Below, one piece after another: positions 1 through 6,201 of a DNA stretch of 6,242 nt. The notes beneath the pieces were generated by a model, which ran no database searches, was not told the origin of the DNA, and saw nothing but the letters and a program-made list of their open reading frames with translations. Every line of letters starts with the position of its first letter. Position 1 is the first letter of the stretch. Both the position numbers and the translations under genes were made by a program. Source of the DNA: CAZHRJ01 sp964534765. GTDB lineage: Bacteria; Lindowbacteria; 2-12-FULL-62-27. The stretch is taken from assembly GCA_964534765.1 (NCBI GenBank), contig CAZHRJ010000164.1, positions 1 through 6,242 of the forward strand, given 5' to 3'.

Positions 1-48
1 TATCATAGCGCATTGGCTCTTTTGAATAGCTTTGGTATGGTCACCGGC

Positions 49-1209
49 ATGAGTCCCCATCGGTATCGCCGGTCCACCCTGCTCCTGTGGCTGGCGGCGT
101 GTCTGTCCATCGCGACAGTCGCCTGCGGCCAGAAAAAACTCGCCGGCCCCTTCCCGGAGAACGGCCCCTTGGAATTGAAGGTCCTGTCTCTGGTCGATCC
201 CGCCCTGCCGTTTTTGTCGGAGGAACAGACTCGACGGGCGCTTGAGATTTCTGAAAAACAGCTTGCCGACAAACTGTCACGCCCGGTTCGATTCACCCCG
301 GTTGTCCGCGCGCCTCTGGGGGCCACGTTTGAATCCCTGTCGGAACCGGTTGGCGCGGTCAGTTTCGAGCCGAGGCTGGATGTCGAGCGGCCGATGACGG
401 ACGACTCGACGCGGGTGATCTACGCGTGCGTGATGGAACTTCTGCGGACCGGCCAGATCCGGCCGATCTTTCCCGCGTTCGGACTGAGTGTTGAGCAGCC
501 GGATGTCGTGATTATCCTGGATACGATTGCCATCCAGTTCGATCAGGCCGTGTCCGGCCTGCGGCAGTCCTCGGCGTTCGGTCCTTCATTCCGGACGCCG
601 ACGCACCGGCGCCGGCGGTCGATTTTCCAGTGGTATGCCGTCCTCGGCGGTTTGGACTCGGATTCGAAACCGGCGGACGTGATTCTGACCAACGACCTTC
701 TCATTTTCGATTCTCTTCAAACGATCCCGGCCCAGGCGCTGGCTCTCGGCGGAGTGGTCAGCGGGTACACGCGGCTTTATCCCGGCGTATCGGTGATATC
801 GACATGGCCCTTTTTGTCCGATGATCCGTGGATGGCCGGCAGGCGCGGCGATCTGAGCCCCGAGGATAGCCTCGATCTGATCGCATGGGCCATCAGCCAC
901 GAGGTCGGCGGGAAACTCATCCAGATGGTCTCGGATGAACTCACTCATGCGTCCTGTCTTGCCCAGGCCGTGCCGCCTCCGTTGCGGTCCGTCTTGGAGC
1001 CGGACCGGCAATCCGGCGCCTGCCGCCTGCCTCACCGGCCGATGGCCCGGCGGGACCTGTTGACCGCCTACCTGATCGACCGGGCCCGGCTGGCGATACG
1101 GCTTGGCCGCAAGAAGGAGGCCGAGGGCGTTGTCGGGCGGTTGGAAAAACTGTCTCCGGACCATCCATCGATTCTGGGATTGAGGGAGTCGCTGAGAGGA
1201 TCGGGATGA
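49..1209 (+). CDS. Putative exported lipoprotein of unknown function with a degenerate zincin-like motif
   Basis: I do not recognise this 386-residue protein. The N-terminus looks like an export signal: arginines at residues 5, 7 and 8, a hydrophobic run at 11-25, and Cys26 in TVAC, a possible lipid-attachment site that lacks the usual aliphatic residue at -3. LAAC ending at Cys18 fits the lipobox better but leaves a very short hydrophobic stretch. The mature part has a hydrophobic strand (VVIILDTIAIQF, 153-164), a basic patch (THRRRRS, 185-191) and HEVGG at 284-288, which resembles a zinc-protease HExxH with glycine in place of the second His. His300, Cys303 and Cys325 follow. The C-terminus (about 344-376) resembles one TPR-like helix pair. 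Start choice: ATG 49 gives the best signal peptide. ATG 37 and TTG 13 are in frame, and no convincing ribosome site marks any of the three. It overlaps the next gene by 4 bases. Secretion is fairly likely; the function is unknown. Confidence 0.75.
   Translation: MSPHRYRRSTLLLWLAACLSIATVACGQKKLAGPFPENGPLELKVLSLVDPALPFLSEEQTRRALEISEKQLADKLSRPVRFTPVVRAPLGATFESLSEPVGAVSFEPRLDVERPMTDDSTRVIYACVMELLRTGQIRPIFPAFGLSVEQPDVVIILDTIAIQFDQAVSGLRQSSAFGPSFRTPTHRRRRSIFQWYAVLGGLDSDSKPADVILTNDLLIFDSLQTIPAQALALGGVVSGYTRLYPGVSVISTWPFLSDDPWMAGRRGDLSPEDSLDLIAWAISHEVGGKLIQMVSDELTHASCLAQAVPPPLRSVLEPDRQSGACRLPHRPMARRDLLTAYLIDRARLAIRLGRKKEAEGVVGRLEKLSPDHPSILGLRESLRGSG
1194..1200 (+). promoter_or_regulatory. Ribosome binding site for the aldo/keto reductase
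   Basis: GAGAGGA lies 5 bases before ATG 1206, inside the last codons of the upstream gene. This placement and the ATGA stop/start overlap support ATG 1206 over the internal ATG at 1314, and suggest translational coupling of the two genes. Confidence 0.6.
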
Positions 1210-2336
1210 GTCCGCGTCTTTCGGGCTGCGCAACCGCCGATGCCACGGCGCGGTACGCCGGCCGCTTTGGCCGCGCGGCTGAGGGTCATTTTCGCAAGTC
1301 GTTGGAATGCGTCATGGGGTCCGTGGGACTCGGCACGTATCTGGGCAATCCGGATGTGGAGACTGACGAGGCCTACGCGGATTCGGTGATGTCGGCGATC
1401 GAATCGGGATGCAACGTCATCGATACGGCCGCGAATTACCGGTTTCAGCGAAGCGAGCGATCCATTGGAGAGGCGCTGCGCCGGCTGGCGGGCAAGCCGG
1501 GCGCGCCGGCGCGGGACGAGGTTGTGCTCTGCACCAAGGGCGGGTATATCCCATTTGACGGCGACGTTCCTGATCATCCGCCGACCTATTTTACGGAGAC
1601 GTTCATCAAAACCGGCATCGCCACGCCGCGCGATCTCGTCAGCGGCATGCACTGCATGACTCCAAAATACCTGCTTCACCAGCTCGACTGCAGCCTCTCG
1701 AATATGGGCGTGGAGTCGATCGACGTCTATTACCTCCATAATCCCGAAACCCAGCTGTCGGTCCTGTCCACCGATGATTTTTACGCGCGCGTTCGCGCGG
1801 CCTTCGAGGCGTTGGAACGCGCATCTTCAGACGGAAAAATTCAGTGGTACGGATGCGCCACCTGGAATGCGTTCCGGGTCCCGCCCGAGTCAGCCGAACA
1901 TATGAGTCTTTCCCGGCTGGTCGGCATTGCCCGGGAAATCGCGGGCGAGACGCACCGGTTCAAGGTCATCCAAATGCCCTTCAATCTCGCCATGCCGGAG
2001 GCGCTCACCGTCTCTACGCAGGAGCTGCTCGGAGACGGCGCGCGGATGCCGGCCCTGGAGGCGGCGGAATCGCTCGATCTCACTGTTTTCACCAGCGTCC
2101 CGATCCTTCAGGGCCGACTGGCGATGGGTCTTCCTGACGAGTTGCACAAGTCATTCCCCGGCCTGACAACGGACGCGCAGAGGGCCATTCAGTTTGTCCG
2201 ATCCAGTCCACATGTCACCGCTCCACTGGTCGGAATGAGCGGCCGGAATCACGTGAAGGAAAATCTTGCCCTGATGGGCATCCCGCCACTTTCTCCGACC
2301 GAGTTTGCCGGATTGTTTTCCTCGGAAAAGAAATAG
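1206..2336 (+). CDS. Aldo/keto reductase
   Basis: This 376-residue protein is a cytoplasmic NAD(P)H-dependent oxidoreductase of the aldo/keto reductase superfamily (TIM barrel). The catalytic tetrad is readable: Asp73 and Tyr78 in VIDTAANY, Lys111 in CTKGGY and His178 in YYLHNPE. QRSERSIGEAL (81-91) is the usual segment after the tyrosine, and PLVGMSGRNHVKENL (340-354) matches the cofactor-phosphate-binding end of the barrel. The N-terminal GCATADATARYAGRF and GHF segments fit a family version that begins with ATPEGTARYA-like sequence, which supports the ATG at 1206. A start at 1314 would remove this conserved part. About 376 residues is longer than the typical 280-330; the extra length is the N-terminal lead and a loop at about 118-150. 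The substrate cannot be told from sequence. It overlaps the upstream gene by 4 bases, and amrS follows after 15 bases, so all are probably co-transcribed. Confidence 0.93.
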   Translation: MSPRLSGCATADATARYAGRFGRAAEGHFRKSLECVMGSVGLGTYLGNPDVETDEAYADSVMSAIESGCNVIDTAANYRFQRSERSIGEALRRLAGKPGAPARDEVVLCTKGGYIPFDGDVPDHPPTYFTETFIKTGIATPRDLVSGMHCMTPKYLLHQLDCSLSNMGVESIDVYYLHNPETQLSVLSTDDFYARVRAAFEALERASSDGKIQWYGCATWNAFRVPPESAEHMSLSRLVGIAREIAGETHRFKVIQMPFNLAMPEALTVSTQELLGDGARMPALEAAESLDLTVFTSVPILQGRLAMGLPDELHKSFPGLTTDAQRAIQFVRSSPHVTAPLVGMSGRNHVKENLALMGIPPLSPTEFAGLFSSEKK

Positions 2337-2351
2337 CGGTACACTCATAGC

Positions 2352-3404
2352 GTGGAAACCGTGACTCTGGAGTCGGTTCTGCGCCGCCGCGCGGCGCAAG
2401 GGACGTTATACGAAACGCTTGCGGACAACAAGCTGAGGTGTTTCGCCTGCGGGCATGAATGTCTGATCGGCGAAGGCAAGCGGGGAATCTGCAAAGTCCG
2501 GTACAACGAAGGCGGCAGGCTCTACGTGCCGAGGGGATATGTCGGCGCGTTGCAGGTCGATCCGATCGAAAAAAAACCCTTCTTTCATGCGATGCCCGGC
2601 ACTGAGGCGCTCTCGTTTGGTATGCTGGGATGTGACCTGCATTGCGGGTATTGCCAGAACTGGTTGACGTCGCAGGCGCTCAGAGACGAGAGCGCCGTCG
2701 TCCCGCCAAGGGACGTGTCGGCCGGGGATCTGGTTCGACTGACGCTGGATCGGGGAGCGTCGACGCTGGCTTCGACGTACAATGAGCCGTTGATCACCAG
2801 CGAGTGGGCGGTGGAGGTCTTTCAGGCGGCGAAGGCGGCGGGCCTGAAGACCGCGTTTATTTCGAACGGAAACGGCACGCCGGAAGTGCTGGACTATTTG
2901 CGTCCATGGGTGGATTTATACAAGGTCGATCTGAAGGGGTTCACCGAAAAGGGATATCGATCGCTGGGGGGGCGATTGCAAAAGGTTTTAGATACGATCG
3001 GGCGGCTTTATGGGATGGGATTCTGGCTGGAGATTGTGACGCTGGTGGTTCCGAACTTCAACAATTCCGATGCGGAACTCCGAGACATCGCACGGTTCCT
3101 GGCGGGAATTTCACGGGACATTCCCTGGCATGTGACGGCTTTCCATGCCGACTACAAAATGACGGACCGGCACGACACCACGGTGGAGGACATCATTCGA
3201 GCGGGCGAGATCGGCAAGGAGGAAGGGCTGCGATATGTCTACGCCGGCAACCGGCCCGGCCGCGTCGGGAACTGGGAAAATACGGTCTGTCCGGGGTGTG
3301 CCGTGCCGGTGATTGAGCGGGTTGGGTTTCGGGTGATCCGCAATCGCTTGCGGGCGGGCGCCTGTCCCAAGTGTGGAACCGCGATCCCGGGGGTATGGTC
3401 TTGA
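2352..3404 (+). CDS. amrS: AmmeMemoRadiSam-system radical SAM enzyme AmrS
   Basis: This 350-residue radical SAM protein resembles pyruvate formate-lyase activating enzymes. The cluster motif is Cys94-x3-Cys98-x2-Cys101 (GCDLHCGYCQN). STYNEPLIT (141-149), ISNGNG (170-175) and DLYKVDLKGF (188-197) match the SAM-binding and barrel motifs of this group. An N-terminal cysteine set (Cys30, Cys33, Cys37, Cys47) and the VDPIEKKPFFH segment (69-79) are diagnostic of AmrS. A C-terminal zinc-ribbon-like set (CPGC 313-316, CPKC 338-341) completes it. The family is named for co-occurrence with AMMECR1 and Memo proteins, neither of which is in this window; I do not know its substrate. No ATG fits the start. 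GTG 2352 keeps the LESVL-RRRAAQG lead that I recall from relatives; GTG 2361 is the alternative, and neither has a strong ribosome site. It lies 15 bases after the reductase and overlaps ubiX by 10. Confidence 0.93.
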   Translation: METVTLESVLRRRAAQGTLYETLADNKLRCFACGHECLIGEGKRGICKVRYNEGGRLYVPRGYVGALQVDPIEKKPFFHAMPGTEALSFGMLGCDLHCGYCQNWLTSQALRDESAVVPPRDVSAGDLVRLTLDRGASTLASTYNEPLITSEWAVEVFQAAKAAGLKTAFISNGNGTPEVLDYLRPWVDLYKVDLKGFTEKGYRSLGGRLQKVLDTIGRLYGMGFWLEIVTLVVPNFNNSDAELRDIARFLAGISRDIPWHVTAFHADYKMTDRHDTTVEDIIRAGEIGKEEGLRYVYAGNRPGRVGNWENTVCPGCAVPVIERVGFRVIRNRLRAGACPKCGTAIPGVWS

Positions 3405-3991
3405 AAATCGCGGTTGCGGTGACCGGCGCCAGTGGTGGGATCTACGTCCGGCGGATGTTGAAATTGATCGAGGTGGATGAGGTATTATTGACCCTGACGC
3501 CGGACGGTCTGGACGTTTTGAAATTTGAGGAAAAGATAAAGGGAACGATCGAAAAGTTTGATCCGGCGGTCTTCGAGCCGAAAAGTCCGGTGCGGTATGT
3601 GAATTACAAGGACTATTTTGCTCCGATAGCGAGCGGATCAAACGCCTACGAAGCGTTGGTGGTGCTCCCCTGCAGCATGAACACCTTGGGCAAAATCGCC
3701 GCAGGCATATCGGACAATCTGGTGGTGCGCGCCGCCGACACCATGCTCAAGGAGCGCAAGAAGTTGATTCTGGTCACGCGGGAGACTCCCTACAGTCTGA
3801 TTCACATTGAGAACATGTCCCGGGTGACCCATGCGGGTGGCATCATCCTGCCCGCGAGTCCCGCCTTCTATCACCATCCCAAGACCCTGACCGACGTCGT
3901 CGATTTCGTGGTCAACAAAATCTTCCGCCTTCTGGGCCTGCCCTCAATCCTGCCCGAGTGGGGTAACCCCCAAAAAGGGGCCGGGTATTGA
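3395..3991 (+). CDS. ubiX: UbiX-family flavin prenyltransferase
   Basis: This 198-residue enzyme attaches a dimethylallyl group to FMN to make prenylated FMN, the cofactor of UbiD-type (de)carboxylases. Visible family features are the N-terminal flavin loop VTGASGGIY (9-17), PIASGS (77-82), LPCSMNTL (91-98), DNLVVRAADTMLKER (107-121), the VTRETP segment (127-132) and PAFYHHP (156-162). Length is typical. ATG 3395 is preferred because it puts the flavin loop at the usual distance; GTG 3371 would add eight residues out of character. The start lies inside the end of amrS (10-base overlap), so translation is probably coupled. No ubiD is in the window, so the client enzyme (quinone synthesis or aromatic-acid metabolism are usual) is elsewhere. 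The last residues, KGAGY, and the stop lie in the left arm of an inverted repeat; the converging gene ends in the same way. Confidence 0.95.
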   Translation: MVLKIAVAVTGASGGIYVRRMLKLIEVDEVLLTLTPDGLDVLKFEEKIKGTIEKFDPAVFEPKSPVRYVNYKDYFAPIASGSNAYEALVVLPCSMNTLGKIAAGISDNLVVRAADTMLKERKKLILVTRETPYSLIHIENMSRVTHAGGIILPASPAFYHHPKTLTDVVDFVVNKIFRLLGLPSILPEWGNPQKGAGY

Positions 3992-4006
3992 CATTATTGA
4001 CATTTC
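3978..4006 (+). repeat. Left arm of 29-base inverted repeat
   Basis: It begins GGGCCGGGTATTGAC and is the exact reverse complement of 4184-4212. It holds a 9-base tandem repeat, TTGACATTA at 3988-3996 and TTGACATTT at 3997-4005. In the ubiX frame it encodes the last Gly-Tyr, the stop TGA (3989-3991) and a second in-frame TGA at 3998-4000. Confidence 0.95.
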
Positions 4007-4183
4007 AAATCCTGAAAAACGTCTAATTTTCATGGTTATCATAGAGAGGAATCAGTCAACGCCATTTCAAATAGGGTCAAATTGGCGGTCTTGTCCTACT
4101 GACCCCACTCTGTATTTGTTTGGGTAGCTTCGTGAGAAATCCCACTTCTAGAGACAAAAATGCCTATTCATAGCTGGGGTTGA

Positions 4184-4212
4184 GAAATGTCAATAATGTC
4201 AATACCCGGCCC
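4184..4212 (-). repeat. Right arm of 29-base inverted repeat
   Basis: It is the exact reverse complement of 3978-4006. On the minus strand it gives the last codons and stop (4199-4201) of the zinc-ribbon membrane protein, in the same reading phase as the left arm has for ubiX. The second tandem TGA, at 4190-4192, is also in frame. Confidence 0.95.
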
Positions 4213-4657
4213 TCTTTGGGGGTGGGGGGTCCCGGTGGTGTTCGGCGATGTGGAGGTCGAAGGCCAAGTGGGATGGATTGAGGGGGAAGCCGCGATAGAT
4301 GGTTTTGCAGTGATAGCAGAGGGTGATCAGGGGGAGCGCCTGATAGAGAGTGGCGTCGAGGGAGGCGATGACCATAAGACCCACCAGACTCTTCCAAGTA
4401 AGGCCAAAAATCAAATAGACGGCCAGGGCGCTGATGACGGTCACCACCAGACCCAAATTCCGGTTGAAATCTTTCTGGATGTAAAACTCTTTGCCCTCAC
4501 ACCGCGGACAGGTCTCGATTGGTCGGCCGGGATCGATCACCGCTAGAGGAAAATCGATCTTGCAGGGCTCACACCGGCTCCCGGCGGGGAAGGCCGGACC
4601 TTCCAGCAGAATCCCGTTCCCACAGGACCGGCAATAGAAGTTGACCTCCGGTTTCAT
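4199..4657 (-). CDS. Hypothetical membrane protein with Cys-x2-Cys pairs flanking a helical hairpin
   Basis: This 152-residue protein is of unknown function. Four Cys-x2-Cys pairs are visible: 9/12, 29/32, 50/53 and 114/117. The first two pairs probably form one N-terminal zinc ribbon. The last two lie on either side of two hydrophobic segments (about 68-85 and 89-106), so they could form a second ribbon closed by the membrane hairpin, with both ends on the same, probably cytoplasmic, side. No signal peptide is seen. The ATG at 4657 overlaps the stop of the upstream membrane-protein gene (ATGA), so the two are probably translated together and may work together. The tail, a run of four prolines followed by KRAGY, has low-complexity codons. 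Its last codons and stop lie in the right inverted-repeat arm, so the original C-terminus may have been different. Confidence 0.82.
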   Translation of the reverse strand: MKPEVNFYCRSCGNGILLEGPAFPAGSRCEPCKIDFPLAVIDPGRPIETCPRCEGKEFYIQKDFNRNLGLVVTVISALAVYLIFGLTWKSLVGLMVIASLDATLYQALPLITLCYHCKTIYRGFPLNPSHLAFDLHIAEHHRDPPPPKRAGY

Positions 4658-5403
4658 AGCGGCACACCCCGCTCAATCAAAAAGTACAAACCCGACAGCT
4701 CGCCGATCAGGATAAAGACTAACGACACATACAAAATTCCGGTGGCGGACTGGTTCGACTTGATCTTCACACATTGGTGTACCAGATAGGCCAGAATAAA
4801 TGGACCCAGAAGGCCAAACGAGCCCCGGACGGTCAAAAAAAGCGCGGTGTCCCAGATCGGCCCTGACGCCGGAGAAAAGAGCCTTCTCCAGGAATCCGGC
4901 AGGAGCAGAGCCCCCGCGGCGATGCAGGCCACGCGCCCAATCAAGGCATGAACAACATACCGGTTCGCCACGCCCAGCAGATCGAATGGCAGCCCCTTGA
5001 TGACCAGATACCAGTGGCCCAGATTCATCGTGACGAGGATCGATCCCAACACCAGCGCCGACGTCGAAAGAACCAGTCCCCGCGCAATCGCCTCGGACAG
5101 AGTATGCGCCTGGGCCGAATGAATTCCGAGCGCGAGCGCGCCGAGGAACGCGGTGAGTTTGAGCAAATCGAGCGTCCAGCGCATTTTTCGGAGGAGAAAC
5201 AGGATGAGGAGGAGAAGCAGGGAGACAGCGAACGGCCCGTAGGAGGCCAACCTCGGAGGCTCCAGCGCCAGGGCGATGATTTCCAGGATCAGCGCCAATC
5301 CGACATGGAAAGAGAAAAACCCCCGGCCCAACCTGGCCAGCGGAATAGTCAAGAGACTCGATACAACCCCGATCGAGATAAGAGACAAACTGAGAAATGC
5401 CAT
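4654..5403 (-). CDS. Hypothetical polytopic membrane protein (about eight helices)
   Basis: This 249-residue, very hydrophobic protein has predicted membrane segments at roughly 3-21, 28-47, 55-72, 79-94, 108-126, 148-168, 185-210 and 222-242, judged by eye. Recognisable short motifs are GRGFFSFH (26-33), MNLGHWYLV (126-134) and a final GELSGLYFLIERGVPL (234-249). The histidines in the first two could bind a cofactor or metal. The end faintly resembles the last helix of NrfD/DmsC-type quinone-interacting membrane subunits, but I cannot assign it to that family and no iron-sulfur or molybdopterin partner is present. The ATG at 5403 has a good ribosome site (AGGGGAG, 8 bases upstream). It is the first gene of a two-gene operon and overlaps the zinc-ribbon gene by 4 bases. 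Confidence 0.82.
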   Translation of the reverse strand: MAFLSLSLISIGVVSSLLTIPLARLGRGFFSFHVGLALILEIIALALEPPRLASYGPFAVSLLLLLILFLLRKMRWTLDLLKLTAFLGALALGIHSAQAHTLSEAIARGLVLSTSALVLGSILVTMNLGHWYLVIKGLPFDLLGVANRYVVHALIGRVACIAAGALLLPDSWRRLFSPASGPIWDTALFLTVRGSFGLLGPFILAYLVHQCVKIKSNQSATGILYVSLVFILIGELSGLYFLIERGVPL

Positions 5404-5496
5404 CTGATTGTCTCCCCTATATCATTTATTCATGGTTTTTTGATAGCCTGCCCATTGGATGGATCTGAACACGCGAATCGGACCGGGCCACCGGCC
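5404..5496. promoter_or_regulatory. Divergent intergenic region, probable promoters in both directions
   Basis: This 93-base spacer separates the start of the minus-strand membrane operon from the start of the plus-strand ATPase gene. Both must be transcribed from here or from inside the other gene. The stretch 5418-5447 is AT-rich, as expected for a promoter, but I found no convincing paired -35 and -10 boxes on either strand. The assignment rests on geometry. Confidence 0.35.
5412..5418 (-). promoter_or_regulatory. Ribosome binding site for the eight-helix membrane protein
   Basis: On the minus strand AGGGGAG lies 8 bases before the ATG at 5403. It is the clearest Shine-Dalgarno sequence in this half of the window and fixes that start. 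Confidence 0.65.
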
Positions 5497-6201
5497 ATGA
5501 CGGCGGGCGCCCAACCCCACTCTCAGGATGGCGTCATTTCCTCTCCGGGACTGATCAGCGAGCTGGTAAACCAGTTTGAGGATCCCCTAGCTTTTTACCG
5601 GGAACTCATTCAGAATTCCCTGGACGCCAAGTCCAATCGAATCGACGTCACACTCGATTATCATCAGGGCGCCGCGGCGATCCGAATCGAGGACGACGGC
5701 GAGGGGATGAACGAGCACATCATCGACACCTACCTGGTGGTGAAATTTCGATCCGACAAAGACGGTGATTTCACGAAGATCGGTAAATTCGGCATCGGGT
5801 TTCTATCCATCTTTGCGCTGGACCCGGACATCGTCCGGGTCTATACGTCCAGGGGCGGGGAGAGCTGGCGGATCGATTTTCACGGCCACCAGAGATATGA
5901 GAAGTACCGCCTGGCCAAACCCCGGGATGGGACGATGGTCGAGCTGATCAAGACGATGCGGGAGGATGAGTATGACGAGCTGGTCCGGCGGTCGCGTCAA
6001 ACGGTACAGTACTGGTGCAAGTACGCGGACGCCCGGATTTATTTCTCAAGCCGCGATTCGGGCAATGCGAGGGCGAGTCTAAGGGAGGCGTTTGATTTGC
6101 CGGGCGGTGCGGTTCTGCGTCATGTTGAGGAGGGGACGGAAATCGTGCTTGGATTTTCTCCGCAATCGGATCCCTTTTACGGTTTATATAGTTCCCGGTG
6201 A
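5497..6201 (+). CDS. Hsp90-like (GHKL) ATPase, C-terminally truncated
   Basis: The 234-residue product carries a complete-looking GHKL ATP-binding domain. The N box is RELIQNSLDA (35-44, with Glu36 and Asn40), the first glycine box is EDDGEGM (65-71, with Asp67) and the lid/second glycine box is IGKFGIGFLS (95-104). The order and spacing resemble HtpG/Hsp90-type proteins more than histidine kinases, and no kinase H-box is seen. The reading frame stops at YGLYSSR. In relatives as I recall them, a similar FYGFYN segment continues into a middle domain, with total lengths of about 500-600 residues. The stop coincides with a sharp drop in GC, so this is probably a broken gene. Start: ATG 5497 leaves a short lead before the conserved LISELV; TTG 5455 is an in-frame alternative. 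The frame stays open back to 4948, but that part is antisense to the membrane gene. Client and role are unknown. Confidence 0.8.
   Translation: MTAGAQPHSQDGVISSPGLISELVNQFEDPLAFYRELIQNSLDAKSNRIDVTLDYHQGAAAIRIEDDGEGMNEHIIDTYLVVKFRSDKDGDFTKIGKFGIGFLSIFALDPDIVRVYTSRGGESWRIDFHGHQRYEKYRLAKPRDGTMVELIKTMREDEYDELVRRSRQTVQYWCKYADARIYFSSRDSGNARASLREAFDLPGGAVLRHVEEGTEIVLGFSPQSDPFYGLYSSR

Larger units (their letters stand above)
3978..4212. mobile_element. MITE-like or REP-like inverted-repeat element between convergent genes
   Basis: Two perfect 29-base inverted arms enclose a 177-base core with no plausible gene, 235 bases in all. Outside the perfect arms the symmetry continues imperfectly to about 3967 and 4222 (a C5-A-rich-G block facing its complement). 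The core (4007-4183) is more AT-rich than the flanking genes and repeats short pieces of itself and of the arms: CATTTCAAAT at 4001 and 4063, TGAGAAAT at 4133 and 4181, and GGGTCA at 4074 facing TGACCC at 4100. Size, perfect arms and lack of coding potential fit a non-autonomous element. The site between two converging operons also fits a REP-type or bidirectional transcription-end structure. No clean target duplication is visible; GTGGGGTAACCCC at 3958 and GTGGGGGGTCCC at 4222 are only loosely alike. Confidence 0.6.

Noticed and set aside
586..1739. Long minus-strand open frames across the lipoprotein and aldo/keto reductase genes
   Set aside because: They are Arg/Pro-rich translations typical of antisense frames in GC-rich DNA, overlap clear plus-strand genes, and contain no known motif.
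2804..3316. Plus-strand 170-codon frame inside amrS
   Set aside because: It is a Gly/Arg-rich shadow of the amrS reading frame, which has all radical SAM motifs in order.
3967..3980. Simple intrinsic terminator (C5-A5-G4) for the + operon
   Set aside because: The hairpin is short, lies before the stop codon and has no following T run. If transcription ends here, the larger inverted repeat is the better candidate.
3978..4212. CRISPR or tandem repeat array
   Set aside because: The two 29-base copies are inverted and there are only two. No regularly spaced direct repeats are present.
4187..4546. Plus-strand 119-codon open frame over the zinc-ribbon gene
   Set aside because: It is antisense to a gene with ordered Cys-x2-Cys pairs and a membrane hairpin. 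Its own translation has no recognisable feature, and its start lies within the repeat arm.
4948..5496. Open frame extending the Hsp90-like gene upstream by 183 codons
   Set aside because: It runs antisense to the well-supported membrane-protein gene and its translation is a Gln/Arg/Glu-rich shadow of leucine-rich codons. No family sequence appears before LISELV.
5404..5496. Specific -35/-10 promoter boxes in the divergent spacer
   Set aside because: TTGTCT at 5408 and TATA-like stretches exist, but none pair at an acceptable distance on either strand.
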